From an uncultured bacterium (GTDB lineage: Bacteria > Cyanobacteriota > Vampirovibrionia > Gastranaerophilales > Gastranaerophilaceae): DNA of 63,171 nucleotides. Both the position numbers and the translations under genes were made by a program. Numbering within the stretch: position 1 is the stretch's first letter; each line of letters begins with the position of its first letter. Below are positions 55,150 to 63,051 of the stretch, in pieces. Below the pieces are notes generated by a model that was not told the DNA's origin, made no database searches, and saw only the letters and a program-made list of their open reading frames with translations. The stretch lies in assembly GCA_949296245.1 (NCBI GenBank), contig CASFNW010000018.1, positions 1-63,171 on the forward strand. The letters run 5' to 3'.

Positions 55150-55977
55150 TTACATATTTTGTACTTGTTTGCTGTCACCTTCGATATCGTCTTTGAGCAT
55201 TTTCTTCACAATATCACCCTGTGTATCCAGCATTTTTACAACAGTTTCAATATTTCTTACTTTGTTTGAAAGTACGGTATCAGCATTAGATAAAATATTG
55301 CCGGAAATATTTTGATAAGCTGCAAGACCGGCTGATGTAGTACCTTGAAGCAAGTTTCCTAGAACTGTTGCCCCTAAACCAAAGCTGCCCATATATGGAG
55401 CCATTGCCTGTACAACACCTGCAAATCCTGATACAACACCTGCAGTTGGCAAAAGCCAGCTTGTCCCAGGCACGCCAAAGCCTGTTGCAACACCTGCACC
55501 GTATGCGGCTGCATTAAGCCCTACTGAACCGCCAATACTGCTTGCAGAATACAAACTTGAAGCGCCGCCTGTAACCGTACCGTCTGAATAGCTTGTGTCC
55601 ATACCGAATCCCCAGGCTATCGGTGCTGCACCACTGGGGAAGCCGGGATAGTTACCTAAATCCGTAATACCAAATGCAGCTGAACCGCTGTCAAGAATTG
55701 AGTTACCGCCGCTAATCGGAGACCAGTAGGATGTCCCCGGTATGTTCATTGTAGTGTTTCCGCCAAGTACAGGCATAAACGCACTTGGAGAAATCAGTCT
55801 TGCTATCTGCCATAAGAAACTTCCTGCTGTTCCAAAACCGGCGCCATCCAGAGATGAGCCGCTAACGGTTATATCTCTCAATCTGTCATAGGTTTCAAAA
55901 AGCTGTGCTTTGGCATCTGAGCTTGCTTTGCTGAATTTATTTGCTATTACCAGGTATCCATCATTTTTATAAGACAT
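55150..55977 (-). CDS. Gly/Ala/Ser-rich hydrophobic protein, 275 aa
   Basis: No recognised family. A charged helical start (about 1-35) and a charged helical end (about 230-275, VRNIETVVKMLDTQGDIVKK) enclose a long Gly/Ala/Ser/Pro-rich region. NIPGTSYWSPISGG and GVPGTSWLLPTAGVV look like two copies of one unit. The composition suggests an amyloid-like, elastic or membrane-inserting protein. Conserved-looking ends around a variable middle echo the design of the neighbouring MGMA proteins. It lies 32 bases after the 56010 gene and ends at a strong terminator. Confidence 0.7.
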   Translation of the reverse strand: MSYKNDGYLVIANKFSKASSDAKAQLFETYDRLRDITVSGSSLDGAGFGTAGSFLWQIARLISPSAFMPVLGGNTTMNIPGTSYWSPISGGNSILDSGSAAFGITDLGNYPGFPSGAAPIAWGFGMDTSYSDGTVTGGASSLYSASSIGGSVGLNAAAYGAGVATGFGVPGTSWLLPTAGVVSGFAGVVQAMAPYMGSFGLGATVLGNLLQGTTSAGLAAYQNISGNILSNADTVLSNKVRNIETVVKMLDTQGDIVKKMLKDDIEGDSKQVQNM

Positions 55978-56009
55978 TGTAACCTCGCATATCTTTATAT
56001 AACTTTTAA

Positions 56010-56981
56010 TTATTGAAATGTCTTAAATACATTTTCAACATTTTTATCAATAACTTTCTTGACTGAATCAAGTTCTGTTTGAAGAGCTTCTTGCTCTGTA
56101 TCAAGCTGTTTTAGACGCAATTCTAAGGTGCGGTCTGTCTGCTGAAGCTCTTCTGTCTTTGCATTGATGTCAGCAACTTCTTTTTCGTAGTTGGCAATAT
56201 CGACATTGTACTTATCCATTGCATCGTTATATGCCTGTTCATCATATTCCTGTGCTGGAGTGAGAGACACTGTACGCTGATTGCCTGTTGAATCAGTCCA
56301 GTACATGGAATTATAGATACCGCCTTCTGATTCGCCTAAAGTTGCATTTTGTATTGTATCATTTACTGATTCTGTTGCTCCAATTGATGTAAATATCGCA
56401 ACATTTTGTGTGTCGTTAGATTCAACATCAAATCCTGATTTTGTGGCATTTATATAGTATATACAGCCATTTGAAGGATTTGTAAAAGTATAATATTTAT
56501 CAGAAGTTGACATTTCCTCTCCGTAAGGATAGCTAGCAGTTTCATTAAAACTATTGAGTAATGTCTGTCCGACTGTTGTTTCTTCTAAATCGTATATAAC
56601 TTTGTTAAATTGTATTTTTAGTTGGTCACCTGATTTAAATACCGATACCTCCTGATTATCAGAGCAAGCATAATTCATAACATCTTTTGTATATGATATA
56701 TCTACAGTATAAGTTTCAGGATTAGTTCCATTTGCCTGAATGTTTTTGACTGTTACAGTACCGTCAGATGATGTTGGATCACTGTATTCGTAAACATCAG
56801 TATAATAATCATTTTGAGTAGGCGCGACAGGGGCATCCAGAGATAAAAGCCTTCTAAAAAGTCCTGCGCTCTCATTTGCAAGAGCAGTTCTTTGCTGGTT
56901 TACCTGCTGCCCTTCGTATTCTACATTAGTTTTTCTTGCTGTCAGGCCCAAATATCTTGCCTGTGATGCTGCCATACCCAT
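56010..56981 (-). CDS. Long MGMAASQARYL-family protein, 323 aa
   Basis: N-terminal 50 residues (MGMAASQARYLGLTARKTNV, then QQRTALANESAGLFRRLLSL) and C-terminal 85 residues (LELRLKQLDTEQEALQTELD, then KKVIDKNVENVFKTF) are nearly the same as in the 57225 gene. The middle (about 60-235), Thr/Ser/Tyr/Asp-rich and beta-like, is quite different between them. The C-terminal part is a long coiled coil. GGAG precedes the ATG. No signal peptide, so export, if any, would need another route. Function unknown. Confidence 0.8.
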   Translation of the reverse strand: MGMAASQARYLGLTARKTNVEYEGQQVNQQRTALANESAGLFRRLLSLDAPVAPTQNDYYTDVYEYSDPTSSDGTVTVKNIQANGTNPETYTVDISYTKDVMNYACSDNQEVSVFKSGDQLKIQFNKVIYDLEETTVGQTLLNSFNETASYPYGEEMSTSDKYYTFTNPSNGCIYYINATKSGFDVESNDTQNVAIFTSIGATESVNDTIQNATLGESEGGIYNSMYWTDSTGNQRTVSLTPAQEYDEQAYNDAMDKYNVDIANYEKEVADINAKTEELQQTDRTLELRLKQLDTEQEALQTELDSVKKVIDKNVENVFKTFQ

Positions 56982-57224
56982 ATATTTGTCTCCGTTTCTT
57001 GCTTACTAACCTGTTAAAATTTAATTATCCTTGTGTAATTGTCATTATTTTTCCAATAAATATTAAGATTTGTTACCTTTATTATAAAGGGTTATACTGA
57101 GTTTTTTAAAGCCTCAGTAAATAAAAATACTCTGTTTGACGTACCCGAATTTTAATAAAAAACAGGCTTTCTATGAGACTTTCTTATAAAAACTCATTTT
57201 GAAAGCCTGTTATAAATCGGAGTA
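56982..57224. other. Intergenic region between the two long family genes
   Basis: Holds the terminator of the 57225 gene (57161-57211) and an AT-rich region that must carry the promoter for the 56981 gene. Nothing else was recognised. Confidence 0.6.
57161..57211 (-). terminator. Terminator of the 57225 gene
   Basis: AACAGGCTTTC (57161-57171) pairs perfectly with GAAAGCCTGTT (57201-57211). An inner ATGAG/CTCAT pair (57173-57177, 57193-57197) extends the stem. On the minus strand a T run follows. Confidence 0.8.
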
Positions 57225-58307
57225 TTATGCAAATGTTTTAAATGTTTCTTCTATGTTTTTATCGATTACCTTCTTAACTGCATCCATTTCTGTTTGAATT
57301 GCTTGCTGTTCTGTATCTAATTGGTCAAGGTGTAATTCAAGGGTTTTATCCTGTTGCTGTATTATTGTTGTTTGAGAGTTAATATCAGCAACTTGTTTTT
57401 CATATATTGCTTTTTCAGCAGTATAAGTAGCCATTGCTGCATCATAAGCTTCATCATCCTGAACAGTCTGTTGAGTAAGTGTATAAGTTGTTGTCGGCTT
57501 ACCATCATCATCAAGGAATGTTATTGATTCGTATCTGCCGGTGCCGTCATCTGCTTTATTTAATATTACATCTTCGGTTTCTGTTTTTGTTTTTGTAGCG
57601 CCTTCTGTACCAATAAGATAGATACCGTTGCTGCCGGCCTGCTGTATAAGCTGTGTAGGAGTTGTAGCCGGTGCTACCATGTTGCCGCTTCCATCATCTA
57701 TACCTTCACCTGCATACATATAGTAAGTAATACCTGTTGATGGTACTGTAAATTGATAATAGTATGAATTATCTGTATATGTTTGGCTGGAATTGGCTTC
57801 TTTTGCAGCAGCGTTAAATTTTTCAGTCATAGCTTTGTTTCTAGTAGGACCTGTAATTGTGTAAGGACCTTGACCGTTGATTTTTGCAGTATAATTTTGA
57901 TTTTCTGCATTTGAATCAGGTTCAAAGCATTCTAACACTGAATTTTTGCCGCCTGTTGTAGTATCAAATAATACAGCATTAGCTTCAACAAAAGATGATT
58001 TATCAGTGATTCTGATAGTTGCATAAATGCTGCCATTACCTTGGGCAGTGCGTTCTTCGTCAATATATATAGCATCAATTGTTGTTGTGTTAGTATTTGC
58101 AGGATCACTGTATGTATAATAAGTTTTTGAATAATCAGTAGCTATAGGAGGAGTCGGAACTTTCAATGACAACATTTGATTAAAAAGCCCGGCGCTCTGA
58201 TTTGCCAGGGCTGTCCTTTCCTGGTTTACCTGCTGGCCTTGATATTCTGTATTTGTTTTTCTTGCCGTTAAACTTAAATATCTGGCTTGAGAAGCTGCCA
58301 TTCCCAT
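57225..58307 (-). CDS. Long MGMAASQARYL-family protein, 360 aa
   Basis: Paralog of the 56010 gene. Ends are conserved (MGMAASQARYLSLTARKTNT; LELHLDQLDTEQQAIQTEMD then KKVIDKNIEETFKTF), while the middle 220 residues are a distinct Thr/Gly/Tyr-rich, probably beta-rich domain. Both long members share a Tyr-rich junction (TYYTYSDPA here, VYEYSDPT there) before the variable region. AAAGGAG lies 7 bases before the ATG. It has its own terminator. The architecture resembles flagellin-like subunits, in which helical ends form the core and the middle is exposed. No known family is claimed. Confidence 0.8.
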   Translation of the reverse strand: MGMAASQARYLSLTARKTNTEYQGQQVNQERTALANQSAGLFNQMLSLKVPTPPIATDYSKTYYTYSDPANTNTTTIDAIYIDEERTAQGNGSIYATIRITDKSSFVEANAVLFDTTTGGKNSVLECFEPDSNAENQNYTAKINGQGPYTITGPTRNKAMTEKFNAAAKEANSSQTYTDNSYYYQFTVPSTGITYYMYAGEGIDDGSGNMVAPATTPTQLIQQAGSNGIYLIGTEGATKTKTETEDVILNKADDGTGRYESITFLDDDGKPTTTYTLTQQTVQDDEAYDAAMATYTAEKAIYEKQVADINSQTTIIQQQDKTLELHLDQLDTEQQAIQTEMDAVKKVIDKNIEETFKTFA

Positions 58308-58512
58308 TGCTAATACTCCTTTGGTTTTTGCATATCTGTTGTTGTATTCGACACTTCTTTATAAAAACTTTAGTAATTTTGTTTAAAATGTTACGAAATC
58401 TTTACATTCTGACTAAAATAATACTGAAAATTTTTTATAATAGCTTACTAACCTGCTTTATCTTTTAATGATTGCAGAGTAAATGTCAAAATCGTCCGAG
58501 AAAAATTCGTCT

Positions 58513-58560
58513 AAGACTCTGCAGAATGAAAGCAAATAAATGTTGCTTTTAGGAAAAAAG
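58513..58560 (+). repeat. Hairpin repeat E (copy 3, degenerate)
   Basis: GACTCTGCAGAATGAAAGCA followed by loop ATAAATG and TTGCTTT (58543-58549) parallels 48798-48834, but the GAGAGG flank is lost. Confidence 0.5.
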
Positions 58561-58577
58561 CTGAGTCTTTAACATAC

Positions 58578-58604
58578 AAAAAAGCAGGTTTTACCCTGCT
58601 TTTT
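58578..58604 (-). terminator. Terminator of ilvC
   Basis: AAAAAAGCAGG (58578-58588) pairs with CCTGCTTTTT (58595-58604), 25 bases beyond the ilvC stop on the minus strand. Confidence 0.8.
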
Positions 58605-58628
58605 GTTGTACTAAATAAATTATTTAAG

Positions 58629-59657
58629 TTAGTTTTTATCTCTGTTAATGATTTTATCGTTATCTTTCCACGAAAATTTTGAACGAAGTTCTTTTCCGAC
58701 AACTTCAATCTGATGTTCTTCACCTTCTTTTTCCAGCTGTCTGAATTTTTTCATACCTGAATTGTATTCACTTAGCCATTCAGCAGCGAATTTGCCGTCT
58801 TGAATTTCTTTAAGAACTTTTTTCATCTCTTCTTTTACAGCTGGAGTGATAACTCTCGGTCCAATTGTCAAATCTCCCCATTCTGCCGTGTTAGAAATTG
58901 AATATCGCATATCCGAAATACCACCCTGATTTACAAGGTCAACAATCAATTTCATTTCGTGTAAGCATTCAAAGTAAGCCATATAAGGTGAATATCCTGC
59001 TTCAACAAGCACTTCAAAACCTGTCTTGATTAAAGCAGATAAGCCGCCGCATAGAACTGCCTGTTCACCGAACAGGTCGGTTTCAGTTTCTTCTTTAAAT
59101 GTTGTTTCATAAATACCTGCTCTGCCGGCACCTATTGCTGATGCATATGCAAGAGCTACTTCTTTTGAGTCTCCTGATGGGTCTTGATAAACTGCAATAA
59201 GAGAAGGAACGCCTTTGCCGGCTATATATTCACTTCTTACAGTGTGTCCTGGGCCTTTTGGAGCTACCATAAGTACATTTACGTCGGCAGGAGGTACAAT
59301 CTTTTTAAAGTGTATATTGAAACCATGCGCAAACATTAAATACTGGCCTGCTCTGAGATTTGGCTTAATCTGTTCTTCATAAACTTTTGCCTGAACTTCA
59401 TCAGGAATCAAAATTTGTATCAAATCAGCCCATTTTACTGCATCTTCGATACTCATAACTTTGAGACCTTCTGCTTCAGCTTTCTTTGCGGAAGCTCCGC
59501 CCACTCTAGCGCCTATTACAACATCAACACCGCTGTCTTTAAGACAAGTAGACTGTCCGTAGCCCTGTGAACCATAACCTATTACTGCAACTTTTTTATT
59601 TAATATTTTGCTTTTATCGATATCTGCATCTGTGTAAACTTTTAATTCGTGTGACAT
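58629..59657 (-). CDS. ilvC: Ketol-acid reductoisomerase
   Basis: Second common step of valine, leucine and isoleucine synthesis; NAD(P)H and Mg dependent. Start 59657 has AAGGAGAG 4-5 bases upstream. The Rossmann motif [14 protein letters not shown] lies at about 24-37. [15 protein letters not shown] and the metal-binding [12 protein letters not shown] and [11 protein letters not shown] blocks are intact. Length 342 aa corresponds to class I. The gene stands alone. The 2-oxoisovalerate branch also feeds panB. A 5' region of about 730 bases with repeats follows upstream. Confidence 0.97.
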   Translation of the reverse strand: MSHELKVYTDADIDKSKILNKKVAVIGYGSQGYGQSTCLKDSGVDVVIGARVGGASAKKAEAEGLKVMSIEDAVKWADLIQILIPDEVQAKVYEEQIKPNLRAGQYLMFAHGFNIHFKKIVPPADVNVLMVAPKGPGHTVRSEYIAGKGVPSLIAVYQDPSGDSKEVALAYASAIGAGRAGIYETTFKEETETDLFGEQAVLCGGLSALIKTGFEVLVEAGYSPYMAYFECLHEMKLIVDLVNQGGISDMRYSISNTAEWGDLTIGPRVITPAVKEEMKKVLKEIQDGKFAAEWLSEYNSGMKKFRQLEKEGEEHQIEVVGKELRSKFSWKDNDKIINRDKN

Positions 59658-59840
59658 TCTTCTCTCCTTATTAATGTACTCCGTGTTCAAGTATTTTAGC
59701 ACATTTTTTATCTACGTCCAATAATTGCTTAATTTTTATAAAAAGGTATAGGACTTTCCGCAAGCAAAAATCTACACACATAGAGCCTTCAGTCGTTCCA
59801 CTCCCTCAGGATGACGATTTTGTATAATAAAACCCCAAGC

Positions 59841-59912
59841 CGTCATTCCGAGGAAACGAAGTGACCGAAGAATCTACTCCTACGTCATTCTGAGGCTTTA
59901 GCCGAAGAATCT
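59841..59912 (+). repeat. CGTCATTC-type repeats in tandem
   Basis: CGTCATTCCGAGG at 59841 and CGTCATTCTGAGG at 59883, each followed by GAAGAATCT after a short spacer. The pair matches the minus strand of 49005-49058 almost exactly for its first 54 bases. Confidence 0.8.
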
Positions 59913-60228
59913 TTAGAACCTTCGGATTTCACCATCAGGATGACGGATTGTGTATTAATATAGAACCTTCTCTCACTTCGTTCGACTCCGTGCCCGCTCA
60001 AAATCCGCTCTTGGATTTTCTTCCAGCCCGGTACTGTCGTTCGCATTGCTTCGCCTGTTCTCACTTCATACCTCGCACTCCGGACTGGGTTCGCCCTCGC
60101 TCACACGGCGTCCGTCCGGTCACTATTTACAGACCTTAATATCTTTAATTGATGATTGTTTTTTCGTGGCTACATTTTCACGTTTCGCCGTCATTAGCCG
60201 GCTCAACGGGGAAAAAAGGCAAATCCGC

Positions 60229-60347
60229 TACATAATAAAATATTATCAATATATAAAAACTGTTATCGAATTATGTAACTTTCACAGGAATAGCATTATA
60301 GCTTTATTTCGAGGATATTTGATGTAAAGTTGTATATAAGTCCCTTT
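60229..60347 (+). repeat. Dispersed repeat D (copy 2)
   Basis: Same orientation as 34844-34950, with shared ends TACATAATAAA and AAAGTTGTATATAA and a slightly longer interior. Confidence 0.8.
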
Positions 60348-60391
60348 TATAGATTCTTTTAATATATCAATTTATGATTTATAATTTTCTT

Positions 60392-61804
60392 ATGATTACA
60401 CAGACAAAAGAAATTAAGCCGGAATATGACAGCAAAACTATTGCACAACTTAAGCAAATAGTCGGCAAAAATAATGTTATTTCAGACTCAGAAGGTTTAT
60501 ATGCATACTCGTTTGATTGCGCGCATATTCCGTTTTCCAAAGAATATCCGAGAGTTGTAGTGTTTCCGGAAAATACTCAACAGGTAAGTGAAATATTAAA
60601 ATTTGCAAATAAACACAGAATTCCGGTAATAGAACGAGGTGCGGCAACAAACCACGCAGGCGGATGTAATCCAGTAAAGGGCGGCATAATACTCCATTTT
60701 TCCAAGATGAATAAAATTCTTGAAATAAGTAATCAAGACTTAACCTGCAAAGTACAGCCCGGTGTAGTTGTTGGTGATTTGCAAAACGAAGTATCAAAAA
60801 TAGGCTTGTTTTTTCCGCCTGATCCGTCTAATCTGGCAGTATCGACAGTCGGCGGCGGAATTGCACTTTCCTCGGGCGGACCGAGAGCTTTTAAATATGG
60901 CACATTTAAAGATTATGTATTAGATTTAGAGGCTGTGCTTGCGGACGGAACAATAATAAAAACCGGAGCACAAACAGTAAAAAATGTTACAGGATACAAT
61001 CTTACACAATTAATAGTGGGCTCAGAAGGCACTCTGGGTGTCATTACAGAGGCAACACTGAGATTAATCCCGAAACCGGAAACAACAAATGTACTAATGG
61101 CCTACTTTAACACTATAGAAGAAGCTGTAAACGCTGTAAGTACAATAATAAACAATCATCTCACACCGTCAGTTGTTGATTTGATTGACAAAAAAACAGT
61201 ACAAACAATTGAGGCGTTTTATCCTACAGGTATGTTGTGCGATAAAGAAGCTGCCCTGTTGATTGAAATAGACGGAGATGATGCATCTGTCAAACACCAG
61301 CAGGAAAAAATAATTTCACTGTGTCTTTACAACAATGCACAGTATATTGATTGCGCTAAAGATGAAGAACACAAAAAAAGAATATGGACTTCACGCCGCT
61401 CAGCCTTCGGTGCCTGTGCACAGCTTGCTCCTAACGTTATTACGGAAGATGTAGTTGTTCCCCGCTCAAAAATAGCAGAACTGGCTAAAGGCATTATAGA
61501 GATAAGCAAAAAATATAATCTTATAACTATGATTATGGGGCATATCGGTGACGGCAATATTCATCCGAATTTTGCTCTGGATTTAAGAGACAAAAAACAG
61601 AAACAAAACTTTGAAAAAGCAAAAGCAGAACTTTTTAAACTTGCGCTGTCACTTGGAGGTACTTTATCAGGCGAGCACGGCATCGGCTGCCAGAAAGCCT
61701 CATTTTTGCCTGCTGCTCTTGATAAAGCAACTCTGAATTTAATGATACAGATTAAAAAAGTTTTTGACCCAAACTACATTTTAAATCCCGAAAAAATGTT
61801 GTAA
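60392..61804 (+). CDS. FAD-binding oxidase, GlcD/lactate dehydrogenase type
   Basis: FAD-linked oxidase of the glycolate oxidase subunit D / D-lactate dehydrogenase family. The PCMH-type FAD domain covers about 40-220 (VIERGAATNHAGGCNPVKGG, PPDPSNLAVSTVGGGIA, NVTGYNLTQLIVGSEGTLG). The C-terminal domain has MIMGHIGDGNIHPNF and GGTLSGEHGIGCQK. The start may be 60392 or 60374; neither has a clear ribosome site. GlcE/GlcF or a ferredoxin partner is not adjacent; the ETF encoded at 37460-39227 could accept electrons. 2-hydroxyacid substrate unknown. Confidence 0.9.
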   Translation: MITQTKEIKPEYDSKTIAQLKQIVGKNNVISDSEGLYAYSFDCAHIPFSKEYPRVVVFPENTQQVSEILKFANKHRIPVIERGAATNHAGGCNPVKGGIILHFSKMNKILEISNQDLTCKVQPGVVVGDLQNEVSKIGLFFPPDPSNLAVSTVGGGIALSSGGPRAFKYGTFKDYVLDLEAVLADGTIIKTGAQTVKNVTGYNLTQLIVGSEGTLGVITEATLRLIPKPETTNVLMAYFNTIEEAVNAVSTIINNHLTPSVVDLIDKKTVQTIEAFYPTGMLCDKEAALLIEIDGDDASVKHQQEKIISLCLYNNAQYIDCAKDEEHKKRIWTSRRSAFGACAQLAPNVITEDVVVPRSKIAELAKGIIEISKKYNLITMIMGHIGDGNIHPNFALDLRDKKQKQNFEKAKAELFKLALSLGGTLSGEHGIGCQKASFLPAALDKATLNLMIQIKKVFDPNYILNPEKML

Positions 61805-61828
61805 AATTGTATTAATAAAGGAGATAAA

Positions 61829-62149
61829 ATGAAAAATTGCGTAATATACTGTACTGTTCCTAATGAATTTAATGCAAACTTGATAGCGACAACCCTTGTT
61901 GAGGATAATCTTGCAGCTTGTGTAAATATAATTCCTTCAGTTACATCGGTTTATAAATGGGAAGGTATTGTACAAACTGACAGTGAACTGCTTATGATTA
62001 TCAAAACACAGGAAGATAAATTTGCAGACATAGAAGCAAAAATAAAAGAGCTGCACGAAAATACCCTGCCTGAAATTATTGCACTCCCTATTACGAACGG
62101 AAGCGCTGAATACCTGAACTGGATTGTAAAAGAGACATCAGAAGCTTAA
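61829..62149 (+). CDS. cutA: CutA-family protein
   Basis: Trimeric PII-like fold protein, named for divalent cation tolerance but of uncertain function. Family blocks: IYCTVPNEFNANLIATTLVE, AACVNIIPSVTSVYKWEG, LLMIIKTQEDKF, and LPEIIALPITNGSAEYLNWI. Length 106 aa is usual. AAAGGAG lies 6 bases before the ATG. The next gene starts 2 bases after its stop. Confidence 0.95.
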   Translation: MKNCVIYCTVPNEFNANLIATTLVEDNLAACVNIIPSVTSVYKWEGIVQTDSELLMIIKTQEDKFADIEAKIKELHENTLPEIIALPITNGSAEYLNWIVKETSEA

Positions 62150-62151
62150 TA

Positions 62152-62985
62152 ATGACTGAAGAAATCGAATACAGTGCAACATTTTATGCTATGGCAGAGT
62201 TTCTGCGTTCGCTCGGCATAACTGTTAATACAAATACTAAAGCGAGAGGGCATCAGGGTTTTTACCTTAAAAACAGAATTGATATTTCTTCTAACATTGA
62301 TTACAAAAGAAAAATAGAAGTTCTAATACACGAATTTACACACTATATACATGCAAGAATAGAACCTGATATTCACAAAAACCATGGTACACTGGAAAAA
62401 CTTTTCCCAAACTCAGATATAAAAAAAATACAAGATGAGCTGTTACAGGTAACAAGGTTTGTGGATACAAACAGGGGCTATAAGATTTTAACGAAAAAAA
62501 GAGAAGATATATGCAATGAAATAAAGCAGCTTGATAAATCAATAAAAGAGCTGCACCCTGATTTTAAGCGTTCATACCCTTATCCTGCTTTTGACAAAAT
62601 AATAAAGAAATCAGATGTAAAATATCTGCTAAAATATGACAGAGTAATTGTTAAGACTACTTTTCTCGGAAAAACACGAGAATATTCAATAAAAAATATT
62701 GACGAAGATTTTCCCGGACTTTCAACAGAAATTAGGAATTATATAAAAATAAAATCCTGTCAGAGAGCACTAAAAAGAATCTCCTCCAGATTGAACAGAC
62801 TAAATTCTTATTACAGCAGACCCTCAGAATTATTTGCACGGTTTGTTGAGGGATTGTTTATAGATACAAATAAAATTTCAGAAATTGCACCCTACACTTA
62901 TCTTGTGTTTTGTAAAGAACTGGCTGATAACAAATATTTAGAGCTTGCTGATTTTATAAATAATTTTTTCAAATGTTATATTTAA
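62152..62985 (+). CDS. Zincin-like metallopeptidase domain protein, 277 aa
   Basis: HEFTH at residues 60-64 within VLIHEFTHYIHARI is a classic HExxH zinc motif. A third ligand may be Glu226 or Glu234 in the downstream RPSELFARFVEG segment, the same layout as IrrE/ImmA-type or SprT-type peptidases, though I cannot assign a family. A Lys-rich helical stretch lies between (about 110-215). No signal peptide. It is coupled to cutA with a 2-base gap. Confidence 0.7.
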   Translation: MTEEIEYSATFYAMAEFLRSLGITVNTNTKARGHQGFYLKNRIDISSNIDYKRKIEVLIHEFTHYIHARIEPDIHKNHGTLEKLFPNSDIKKIQDELLQVTRFVDTNRGYKILTKKREDICNEIKQLDKSIKELHPDFKRSYPYPAFDKIIKKSDVKYLLKYDRVIVKTTFLGKTREYSIKNIDEDFPGLSTEIRNYIKIKSCQRALKRISSRLNRLNSYYSRPSELFARFVEGLFIDTNKISEIAPYTYLVFCKELADNKYLELADFINNFFKCYI

Positions 62986-63051
62986 AAACCCAACAGGCAA
63001 TTTTCGTTTCTAATTTTACTTTATATAAATAAATCATTTTATCCAAAGGTA

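Larger units (their letters stand above)
58308..58628. other. Intergenic region: promoter motif, hairpin repeat, ilvC terminator
   Basis: In order: a 17-base motif at 58348-58364 upstream of the 58307 gene, a weak copy of hairpin repeat E at 58513-58560, and the ilvC terminator at 58578-58604. Confidence 0.6.
59658..60391. other. Repeat-rich intergenic region before the GlcD-type gene
   Basis: 59841-59912 carries two CGTCATTC-type repeats in tandem; an inverted remnant lies near 59806. 59970-60140 is unusually G+C-rich for this window. 60229-60347 is repeat D, ending 45 bases before the next gene. No gene was recognised. Confidence 0.65.

Noticed and set aside
54915..55178. An 87-codon minus-strand frame between the 54822 and 55150 genes.
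   Set aside because: It overlaps the end of the Gly-rich protein gene and runs through the perfect terminator hairpin at 55035-55067.
58511..58723. A 70-codon minus-strand frame at the ilvC 3' end.
   Set aside because: It overlaps ilvC out of frame and crosses the ilvC terminator.
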